Origin: an uncultured delta proteobacterium
Lineage (GTDB): Bacteria > Myxococcota_A > Polyangia > Polyangiales > Polyangiaceae
Assembly: GCA_903858055.1 (NCBI GenBank)
Contig: CAIOHM010000356.1
Span: 1 to 8,531 of the forward strand
Direction: 5' to 3'
Length of the DNA: 8,531 nt
The notes below the pieces were generated by a model, which was not told the origin of the DNA, made no database searches, and saw only the letters and a program-made list of their open reading frames with translations. Within the stretch, counting starts at the first letter, position 1; every line of letters begins with the position of its first letter. Below, in pieces: positions 1 through 6,998 of the stretch. A program made the position numbers and the translations under genes.

Positions 1-3000
1 GGCGATCGACCGCAAGGCGCCCGTGAAGTCCATGCGCTCGACGCTCGCCACGATGGCGGACCTCGAGCCTTACCTCGCGGGGCTCTTCGCGCACGAGAGC
101 GTGCCTCACTGCCCGAAGTGCGGCGTCGACGCGATCCCCACGGTGCCCGCCGAGGCCGCGGCGCGCCTCATCGCGGAGCTCACTGGTAAGCGCGTGCTCG
201 TCTGTCATGCGGTCGAGCCAAGGAGCCCCGAGCAGTTCCTCGAGCTCCGTGACGGGCTCGCGCGCGACGGTTACCGCCGCCTCGTGGTGGCTGGCGCGCT
301 GCGCACCATCGACGACGTGAAGCCGAGCGAGGTCGCCGACGCCGGCGTGCGCATCGAGGTGGTCGTCGATCGATGCAAACTGCACGCAGACGAGCGAGCG
401 CGTTTTCAGGAGGCGATCGAGCGGGCCTGGGAACGCGGCGGCGGGCTCGCGTCGCTCCGCGTCGAGCGCGAGAGCGGCGACGGCTACGATCACCGTTCGC
501 TGGCGCGGGGCCTTTCGTGTCCCTCCTGTGCGCGCCTCTTCGACGCGCCGCGCCCGGGCCACTTCTCGTACAACCACCCGCTCGGGGCCTGCGCCGAGTG
601 CCGCGGCTTCGGCAACAAGCAGACCGTCGACTGGGGCAAGGTCATCCCCGACCCGCGAAAGTCGCTCAAGCAAGGCGCCATCAAGGCGTGGTCCGGCGGC
701 TCCACGAAGCTCGAACAGCGCGACCTCGCCGCGCTGTGCGCGCGCGCGGGCATCGCGATGGAGACGCCGTGGCAAGACCTCCCGCAGGCGCACCGTACGC
801 TCGTGCTCGAGGGCGAACCAACGGGTGATCGCAAGCGGTTTCTCGGCCTGCGCGCGTGGTTCAAGTGGCTCGAGAGCAAGACGTACAAGATGCAGGTGCG
901 CATCTTCCTCGCGCGCTACCGTGCCTACGTCGCATGCGAAGCCTGCAGCGGCTCGCGCCTCGGCGAGACCGCGCGCCTCTACCGCCTCGACGGGCGTGAC
1001 CTCGCCGCGTGGCATGGCCTCACGGTCGGCGCCGCGCAAGACGCCCTCGCGCGCGTGACGCCGCGGGCAGGGCAGGGGCGCATCGTGCACGAAGAGCTCG
1101 TGCGTCGCCTCGGGTACCTCGGCCGCGTGGGTCTCGGGTACCTCACGCTCGACCGCCCCGCCAAGACGCTCTCGGGCGGAGAATCGCAGCGCGCGAGCCT
1201 CACGACCGCGCTCGGGACGAACCTCACGGGGGCGCTCTTCGTGCTCGACGAGCCCACGGTCGGACTCCACGCGACCGACGTGCCTCCGCTCGCCGACGCG
1301 ATGGAGGAGCTCGCTGCGAGCGGCAACGCGGTCGTCGTCATCGAGCACGACGAGGGCATCGTGCGCCGCGTCGACCGCGTGGTCGAGCTTGGGCCGGGCG
1401 CGGGCCCCCACGGCGGGCGCATGCTCTTCGACGGAACCCCCGAGGAGCTCGCGAAGAGCGACACACCCACGGGCCACGCGTGGCGCACCGGGGAGAGTAC
1501 CAGCGCCGAGCAAATTCCCAGGAAATCCAAGCGCTGGCTCGACGTGCGCGGCGCGAGCGAGCACAACCTCCAGCGCGTCGACGTGCGCGTGCCGCTCGGG
1601 GTCGTGTGCGCGATCACCGGTGCGAGCGGCAGCGGCAAGAGCACGCTCGCCGAAGAGGTCATCGCGCGCGGCGTGGCGCGGCTCCTTGGAGACTACACCG
1701 GGGAAGCGCCAGGCGCGCACGAGCGCATCGCGGGCCACGAAGGGCTCACCGGCGTGGTGCTCGTGGACCAGAGCCCGCTCGGCCGCACCGCGCGCGGAAA
1801 TGCGGCCACGTACACGAAGGCGTGGGATCGCTTCCGTGCGCATTTTTCCTCGACTCCCGAGGCCGTTCGGCGACGCCTCAAGCCTGCGGCGTTCTCCTTC
1901 AACGTGGCCGGTGGGCGCTGCGAGACCTGCGCCGGCGAAGGCCACGAGACCGTCGAGATGCAGTTCCTCGCGGACGTGTCGATCCCGTGCCCCGTGTGCC
2001 AGGGCAAGCGCTTCCGTCAGGAGGTGCTCGACGTCACGCTGCGCGGACTCCGTGTCGACGAGGTCCTCGCGATGCCCGTCGAAGACGCGCTCCGGCACTT
2101 CGACACACCGAGCGAACCGGACTACGTGCTGCGCCGCGCCCTCGCGCCGATGGTGCGCGTCGGACTCGGGTATTTGCAGCTCGGTCAGCCGCTCTCCACG
2201 TTGAGCGGCGGCGAAGCGCAGCGCCTCAAGCTCGCGCGCGCCCTCGGTCACGACGTGAAGGGCACGCTCTTCGTGCTCGACGAGCCGAGCGCCGGTCTGC
2301 ACGCGAAGGACGCGGCCGCCGTCATCGAAGCCATGCACGCGCTCGTCGACGAGGGCGCCTCGGTGGTGCTCGTGGAGCACGATCTCGACCTCATCGCGCG
2401 CTGCGACTGGGTCATCGATCTGGGGCCGGGCGGTGGGCCCGCGGGCGGTCGCGTCGTCGCCGAGGGGGCGCCAGCCGAGATCGCCAAGAGCGGCTCGAAG
2501 ACCGGAAAATCGCTCGTTGCGCACAAGCAGCGCTTCGCGTTCGTCACCCGCCAAGACCGCGTGAAGCCTCCCCCGGCGGCTCCCGCGATCCACGTGGAGC
2601 GAGCCCGCGAGCACTCGCTCAAGGCGGTCTCGTGCACGATCCCGCATGGGTCGCTCTGCGTGGTGACCGGCCCCAGCGGGAGCGGGAAGAGCAGCCTCGC
2701 CTTCGACGTCATCTTCGCCGAGGGCCAGCGGCGCTTCATGGAGACGCTGACACCCTACGCGCGTCAGTTCTTGCCCACGCTGCCGCGGCCCGAGGTCGAT
2801 CGGGTGCTCGGCGTGCCGCCATCGATCGCGCTCGAGCAGCGCCTTTCGCGGGGCGGCGCGAACTCCACCGTCGCGACCGTGACCGAGGTCGCCCACTACC
2901 TCCGCCTTCTCTACGCGAAGGTCGGCGACGTGCCTTGCCCCAAGTGCGGCGGCCCCATTCGCCCGGTCGGCCCCGACGACCTCTTCACGTCGCTGCGCGC

Positions 3001-5167
3001 GCGCAAGCAGGGGACGATCACGGTTTACGCCCCGGCCGTGCGCGCCCGAAAGGGCACGTACCTCGACGTCTTCACGGGCGCGCATCGCAGCGGCATCACG
3101 CAGGCCCGCGTCGACGGCGAGCTCCGCCCGACGGACCCTGCACCCAAGCTCGCCAAGACCAAGGAGCACACGATCGATCTCGTGGTGTTTTCCGGCGCAC
3201 CGAAGCGCCTCGAGCGGAGCTGGTTCGATCTGGCCCTCGCGCTGGGCGAGGGGGCCGTTCGTGTCGCGGCCGGTGACGTTTCGGCGGTGCCGGCGCCCGG
3301 TGAAGAGCTCTTGAGTACGCGCCGCGCGTGCATCGCCTGTGGCACGGGCGTGCCCGATCTCGACCCGCGCTGGTTCTCGTTCAACACGAAGCAGGGCCAG
3401 TGCGAAGACTGCGAGGGCACGGGGCTCCGCGACGGAAAAGAGGCCTGGGATCTCGGCACCCATGAGATCGCCTGCGCGAGCTGCGACGGCTCGCGCCTCG
3501 CGCCGCTCCCGCGCTCGGTGAAGCTCTTCGGCACGACGTACCCGGCCTTTGCGCGCGCCTCCGTCGGCGAGGCCCTCGACCGCGTGCGCGCGTGGCAGTT
3601 CCCGAAGGAGCAGCGGCCCATCGCCGAGGCGGCGCATCGCGAGCTCGAGCGGCGTCTCGCGTTCTGCGAGCGCATTGGCCTCTCGTACCTGGCCCTCGAG
3701 CGGCCCGCACTCTCGCTCTCGGGCGGGGAAATGCAGCGCCTTCGTCTCGCCGCACAGCTCGGCAGCGGGCTCACGGGGGCGCTCTACGTGCTCGACGAGC
3801 CGACGATCGGCCTGCACCCGGTCGACACGGAGCGCCTCGTCGGCAACCTGCGTGCGCTCGCCGACACGGGCTCCACGGTGCTGGTGGTCGAGCATGACTC
3901 GGACACGATCCGTGCGGCCGATCACCTCATCGAGCTTGGTCCCGGGGGTGGGCGGAACGGCGGCCACATCGTCGCGGCGGGGCCTGCCGCGGAGGTGCTC
4001 GCGTCGCCGACGAGCCTCACGGGGCGTGAGCTCCGCGAGACCGTGCTCGTCGAGAAACCCAAGAGAAAAGCAGCGGAAGAGCACATCATCGTCGAGGGCG
4101 CGTGCGCGCACAACCTGAAGGACCTCGACGTGCGCGTGCCCGCCGAGCGCTTCGTGGTGGTCGCGGGCGTGAGCGGCAGCGGCAAGAGCACCTTCGTGCG
4201 ACGCGTGCTCTACCCCGCGGTACGCCAAGCGCTCGACCTCGTGACCGACGAGCCCCTCGAGCACCGCCGCCTGCGCATGGGCGGTAAGGTCGCGCGCGCG
4301 GTCGCCGTCGATCAGTCGCCGATCGGGCGCTCGCCGCGGAGCGTTCCCGCCACGTTCCTCGGCATCTGGGACGACGTTCGCAAGCTCTTCGCGGGGTTGC
4401 CCGAGGCCAAGGTGCGCGGCTTCGGGCCCGCACGGTTCTCGTTCAACGCCAAGGGCGGCGGTCGCTGCCCGACCTGCGAGGGCCAGGGCTACGTGGTCTC
4501 CGAGATGGCGTTTCTGCCCGATGTCACCACGGTTTGCGAGACCTGCGGCGGCGCGCGCTTCGAGCCCTCCACGCTCGAGGTTCGCTACCAAGGCCTCTCG
4601 ATCGGCGACGTGCTCCGCCTCACGGTCCACGACGCGGCGGCGTTCTTCGTGAACCACCCGCGCATCGCGCGCCCTCTGCGGACCCTCGACGATTTCGGCG
4701 TGGGTTACCTCGCGCTCGGTCAGCCCTCGACCACGCTCAGCGGCGGCGAAGCGCAGCGCCTCAAGCTCGCGACGGAGCTCACGGCCGGCTCGGCCCACGC
4801 GCCGACCATGTACGTCCTCGACGAGCCGACCACGGGGCTGCACCTCGCCGACGTGCGTACGCTGCTCGGCGTTTTCCAGCGCTTCGTCGATCGTGGCGAC
4901 ACGCTCGTCGTCGTCGAGCATCACCTCGACGTCGTCGCGGCGGCGGACTGGGTCATCGAGCTCGGCCCCGGCAGCGGACCCGATGGCGGCATGCTCGTCT
5001 TCGAAGGCACGCCGGCGCAGCTCCTCCACGCAAAGACTCCGACCGGTCGCTCCCTCGCCCGCGCGGCGACGGCCTCGGTCGGGACGGCCTCGGCCACGAC
5101 CAAGGCAACGGCGTCGGCCTCGGGGAGCGTAAGCGCGACCAAGCGCCGCGCCTCGAGCCGCTCGTAG
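1..5167 (+). CDS. uvrA: Tandem (double-length) excinuclease ABC subunit A, 5'-partial
   Basis: ATPase that recognises DNA damage in nucleotide excision repair and loads UvrB (known for the family). The frame is open to the left edge: codons from position 2 read AIDRKAP and continue into the UvrA stretch RSTLATMADLEPYL, so the GTG at 23 is internal and the start and first Walker A lie upstream. Counting from that GTG as residue 1, module A has Zn CxxC pairs at 30/33, 166/169, 190/193 and 305/308, signature LSGGESQR 383-390, Walker B 407-411, H-loop 442, second Walker A GASGSGKST 533-541, DQSP 582, CxxC 633/636 and 656/659, LSGGEAQR 727-734, and DEP 753-755. Module B restarts near 855: Walker A 883-891, CxxC 972/975, 1103/1106, 1127/1130 and 1151/1154, LSGGEMQR 1232-1239, DEP 1258, second Walker A 1382-1390, DQSP 1430, CxxC 1482/1485 and 1505/1508, LSGGEAQR 1572-1579, DEP 1600. 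A single UvrA is about 940 residues. The tail from about 1683 is Ala/Ser/Thr-rich. Stop TAG at 5165-5167. Confidence 0.95.
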   Translation, partial: AIDRKAPVKSMRSTLATMADLEPYLAGLFAHESVPHCPKCGVDAIPTVPAEAAARLIAELTGKRVLVCHAVEPRSPEQFLELRDGLARDGYRRLVVAGALRTIDDVKPSEVADAGVRIEVVVDRCKLHADERARFQEAIERAWERGGGLASLRVERESGDGYDHRSLARGLSCPSCARLFDAPRPGHFSYNHPLGACAECRGFGNKQTVDWGKVIPDPRKSLKQGAIKAWSGGSTKLEQRDLAALCARAGIAMETPWQDLPQAHRTLVLEGEPTGDRKRFLGLRAWFKWLESKTYKMQVRIFLARYRAYVACEACSGSRLGETARLYRLDGRDLAAWHGLTVGAAQDALARVTPRAGQGRIVHEELVRRLGYLGRVGLGYLTLDRPAKTLSGGESQRASLTTALGTNLTGALFVLDEPTVGLHATDVPPLADAMEELAASGNAVVVIEHDEGIVRRVDRVVELGPGAGPHGGRMLFDGTPEELAKSDTPTGHAWRTGESTSAEQIPRKSKRWLDVRGASEHNLQRVDVRVPLGVVCAITGASGSGKSTLAEEVIARGVARLLGDYTGEAPGAHERIAGHEGLTGVVLVDQSPLGRTARGNAATYTKAWDRFRAHFSSTPEAVRRRLKPAAFSFNVAGGRCETCAGEGHETVEMQFLADVSIPCPVCQGKRFRQEVLDVTLRGLRVDEVLAMPVEDALRHFDTPSEPDYVLRRALAPMVRVGLGYLQLGQPLSTLSGGEAQRLKLARALGHDVKGTLFVLDEPSAGLHAKDAAAVIEAMHALVDEGASVVLVEHDLDLIARCDWVIDLGPGGGPAGGRVVAEGAPAEIAKSGSKTGKSLVAHKQRFAFVTRQDRVKPPPAAPAIHVERAREHSLKAVSCTIPHGSLCVVTGPSGSGKSSLAFDVIFAEGQRRFMETLTPYARQFLPTLPRPEVDRVLGVPPSIALEQRLSRGGANSTVATVTEVAHYLRLLYAKVGDVPCPKCGGPIRPVGPDDLFTSLRARKQGTITVYAPAVRARKGTYLDVFTGAHRSGITQARVDGELRPTDPAPKLAKTKEHTIDLVVFSGAPKRLERSWFDLALALGEGAVRVAAGDVSAVPAPGEELLSTRRACIACGTGVPDLDPRWFSFNTKQGQCEDCEGTGLRDGKEAWDLGTHEIACASCDGSRLAPLPRSVKLFGTTYPAFARASVGEALDRVRAWQFPKEQRPIAEAAHRELERRLAFCERIGLSYLALERPALSLSGGEMQRLRLAAQLGSGLTGALYVLDEPTIGLHPVDTERLVGNLRALADTGSTVLVVEHDSDTIRAADHLIELGPGGGRNGGHIVAAGPAAEVLASPTSLTGRELRETVLVEKPKRKAAEEHIIVEGACAHNLKDLDVRVPAERFVVVAGVSGSGKSTFVRRVLYPAVRQALDLVTDEPLEHRRLRMGGKVARAVAVDQSPIGRSPRSVPATFLGIWDDVRKLFAGLPEAKVRGFGPARFSFNAKGGGRCPTCEGQGYVVSEMAFLPDVTTVCETCGGARFEPSTLEVRYQGLSIGDVLRLTVHDAAAFFVNHPRIARPLRTLDDFGVGYLALGQPSTTLSGGEAQRLKLATELTAGSAHAPTMYVLDEPTTGLHLADVRTLLGVFQRFVDRGDTLVVVEHHLDVVAAADWVIELGPGSGPDGGMLVFEGTPAQLLHAKTPTGRSLARAATASVGTASATTKATASASGSVSATKRRASSRS
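2204..2236 (+). repeat. 33-bp exact direct repeat, copy 1 (UvrA module A signature)
   Basis: This stretch encodes SGGEAQRLKLA of the second ABC signature in module A and is identical, base for base, to 4739-4771. The two copies are 2535 bp apart, exactly 845 codons, so they lie in the same frame. The identity includes wobble positions. It could reflect shared codon bias, the original duplication, or gene conversion between the modules. Confidence 0.9.
4739..4771 (+). repeat. 33-bp exact direct repeat, copy 2 (UvrA module B signature)
   Basis: Second copy of the repeat at 2204-2236, encoding SGGEAQRLKLA of the last ABC signature in module B. The flanking bases diverge at once on both sides (ttg versus ctc before it, cgc versus acg after it), although the encoded leucine before it is conserved. 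A shorter 21-bp identity links the second Walker A motifs of the two modules, at 1624-1644 and 4171-4191. Confidence 0.9.
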
Positions 5168-5172
5168 GGCGC

Positions 5173-6936
5173 TCAGGCGAACGCGGGTACCCACGCGATG
5201 ACGTGGGAGTCACCTGCGTTCGCTTCGATCGACGCTCCTCCGCCGACGGCGTGGAGCAGCGCGCGCACGTCGTCGAACGCGCGCACGAACGCGGCATCGC
5301 GGGCGAGCCCTGGGCTCTTGGCGAAGAGCGCGTCGTCGATGCGCAAGAGCGCGCGCTCCGCTTCGACGGTGAGCGTGACGTTCACCGTGCGCGGCGTCGC
5401 GTCGGCGGACGTGGCGTCGAGCAGCATTTGCAGGGCACGCAAGAGCGTGACGGCGAGCTCGCTCGAGAGCCCGACCGCAGGGGCTCGCCCCGCGAAGAGC
5501 ACGTCGAGCGAGGACTCTTCGCGCCGCGCGCCGCACTCGACGCGGAGCGCCGCCTCGAGACCGAGATCATCGAGCGTGCCCGGTGCGACGCGGACGAGTG
5601 CCTCCTCGACGCGCGCGCCGAGATCACGGAGGGCGCCCTCGTGGTCATCGGGGGTCGCCTCCTCGTTCGTGCGGCGTCGAGTCGGGTTCGACGTCTCCGC
5701 CGAGAGGCGAGCGATGCGCCGTGTCAGGTACACGCGCGCCTCGCCGGTGCGGCGGCCGATGATCGTCTCGCGCAGCTGCATGCCCCGCGTGTAAGCTGCA
5801 CGCACTTCGTTTTGGCGCGCGCGAACTCTCCGCCACCCGAGCGCGAGGGCGATCGCCGTCAGCGCCTGAAGCGCCAGGAAGACCGCGCCGATCGTCACGA
5901 CGGCGCCGCCCTCGGACCAGGCCCGTGCGCGGTCGTTGACGACGTGGGCCGTGGCCGGCACGAGGCTCCGATCGACCCCGAAGCGTTCGAGGGCGCGCGC
6001 GTCGAAGCTCGCGCGCATGGCGGGGGCCGGAGCCGTTCGGAGGTTCACGGCGGGCGTGCCCGCGACGAGCTCGCGTGCGGCGCTCGATGCCTCGCGTACG
6101 TAGGTCTCGACGTCCGCGTGGGCCGTGGCGGCGACGCCGCTGCCGAGCTTGTCCGCGTAGACGGCCGCCGTGGGGACGCTGGCGCTCGAAAGCACACGAG
6201 GCAGCGCGATCGCGTCTTCGACCCGTTCGTTCGCGGCGTCGACGTCGAAGCCGCCGTACACGACGAGCGAATCGCTCGGCAGTTGAGCGACCGAGTCCGT
6301 GAGCCCTTGCAGCGTGAGGTCGTTCGCCCACATGACGGCGAGGCCTGGGTATTGCGCGGCGAAGAAGGGCTTGAACGCCTCGCGGAGGCGCTGCTCCGAG
6401 GCCGTGTGCCCGAAGACGATGAAGAGCCGATGCGTCGACGGGAACGTGCGAAGCAGCGTGTCGATGACCCAGGCCACGTCGAACTCGAAGCTCACGTACG
6501 CGTCGTTCGAGCCGAGCGGGAGTGCGGCGAAATCCGGGCGGATCGCGAGGAGTGTCAGGCTCGGTGCCGCGGGAAAGACGCGGCTGCGGTGCTCGAAGAC
6601 GAAGCGACCGGCCGCACGCCCCAGCGCGACCACGAGGACGGGCGCCTCCTCGCGAAAGAGCGCGTTCACGTAGTCGAGCAGCGGCTCTTCGACGGACGAG
6701 GCCCCCTCGTGGCCCGGGCGGAGCGACACCTCGACGAACTCGAGTGGTGCGCCGTTCTTGCCGTGCACGTCGCGACGCAGGCCCGCGGCCACTTGCCGTG
6801 CGGTCTCCCAGGACCCTCCGTACGAGTCGATGACCAGGACCGTGGGGCGACGTTCGTGCGCGGTCGCGCTGCGCGCCAGGAAAAAGCAGGCGAGCGCGAA
6901 CACAGGGAGCCATACGAAGCGAGTGGCCTGAGCCAT
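5173..6936 (-). CDS. Membrane receptor: periplasmic binding-protein-like sensor with degenerate histidine-kinase-like C-terminus
   Basis: 587 residues, probably an inner-membrane sensor. The ATG at 6934-6936 is supported by an N-terminal signal peptide (hydrophobic 7-21, ATA before a likely cut after residue 26); no clear Shine-Dalgarno is visible. Residues about 30-335 resemble the ABC-type substrate-binding sensor found fused to some proteobacterial sensor kinases: VLVIDSYGGSW near the start, then segments such as VVALGRAAGRFVFEHR and SLVVYGGFDVDAANERV. One transmembrane helix spans about 345-367, followed by basic residues. The cytoplasmic part (about 370-587) resembles HisKA_3 plus HATPase_c: LDDLGLEAAL at 455-464 matches the conserved LHPxxLDDLGL region, and 555-583 matches the family's end. 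The catalytic motifs are missing: no ELHDD-type His box, L505-L506 where the N-box Asn should be, DDA at 534-536 instead of DDG, and no GLGL box. H432 is the only nearby His and is not in a recognisable context. The ligand is unknown. Confidence 0.75.
   Translation of the reverse strand: MAQATRFVWLPVFALACFFLARSATAHERRPTVLVIDSYGGSWETARQVAAGLRRDVHGKNGAPLEFVEVSLRPGHEGASSVEEPLLDYVNALFREEAPVLVVALGRAAGRFVFEHRSRVFPAAPSLTLLAIRPDFAALPLGSNDAYVSFEFDVAWVIDTLLRTFPSTHRLFIVFGHTASEQRLREAFKPFFAAQYPGLAVMWANDLTLQGLTDSVAQLPSDSLVVYGGFDVDAANERVEDAIALPRVLSSASVPTAAVYADKLGSGVAATAHADVETYVREASSAARELVAGTPAVNLRTAPAPAMRASFDARALERFGVDRSLVPATAHVVNDRARAWSEGGAVVTIGAVFLALQALTAIALALGWRRVRARQNEVRAAYTRGMQLRETIIGRRTGEARVYLTRRIARLSAETSNPTRRRTNEEATPDDHEGALRDLGARVEEALVRVAPGTLDDLGLEAALRVECGARREESSLDVLFAGRAPAVGLSSELAVTLLRALQMLLDATSADATPRTVNVTLTVEAERALLRIDDALFAKSPGLARDAAFVRAFDDVRALLHAVGGGASIEANAGDSHVIAWVPAFA
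5190..5207. other. Inverted repeat 22 nt past the uvrA stop (possible weak 3'-end hairpin)
   Basis: CCCACG, six bases, then CGTGGG form a perfect 6-bp stem inside the last codons of the convergent receptor gene. It is the best hairpin close to the 3' end of the uvrA transcript, but no T-run follows on the plus strand, so it is not a standard intrinsic terminator. An overlapping gggtaccc palindrome lies at 5185-5192. GC-rich genomes produce such stems by chance, so function is uncertain. Confidence 0.25.
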
Positions 6937-6950
6937 GCGCGTTCGCTAGC

Positions 6951-6964
6951 AGGCTCGCGAGCCT
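6951..6964. promoter_or_regulatory. 14-bp perfect palindrome upstream of the receptor gene
   Basis: AGGCTCGCGAGCCT is its own reverse complement and ends 15 nt before the receptor's ATG, inside the only sizeable intergenic gap (6937-6998, 62 bp). It could be an operator half-site pair, or form a short 5-bp-stem hairpin in the leader. I see no convincing -35/-10 pair or Shine-Dalgarno in this gap. A chance palindrome is possible in such GC-rich sequence. Confidence 0.35.
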
Positions 6965-6998
6965 CGCGACCGAAGAACGACGGCGGAGCGGCCCGAGA

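Noticed and set aside
23..25. GTG at 23 as the start of uvrA
   Set aside because: The codons before it (positions 2-22) continue the UvrA family sequence, and the first Walker A would be missing, so the gene is cut by the window edge.
1009..3276. Long overlapping plus-strand reading frame inside uvrA (755 codons)
   Set aside because: The translation is Arg/Ala-rich without domains, and the uvrA frame carries clear motifs throughout. Long open shadow frames are expected at this GC content.
6886..6888. Lipoprotein reading of the receptor's Cys17
   Set aside because: The residues before the Cys (ALA) fit a lipobox poorly and the hydrophobic stretch continues after it; a signal-peptidase I site after residue 26 fits better.
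5645..6913. 422-codon minus-strand frame within the receptor gene
   Set aside because: Arg-rich alternate frame without motifs; the receptor frame explains the region.
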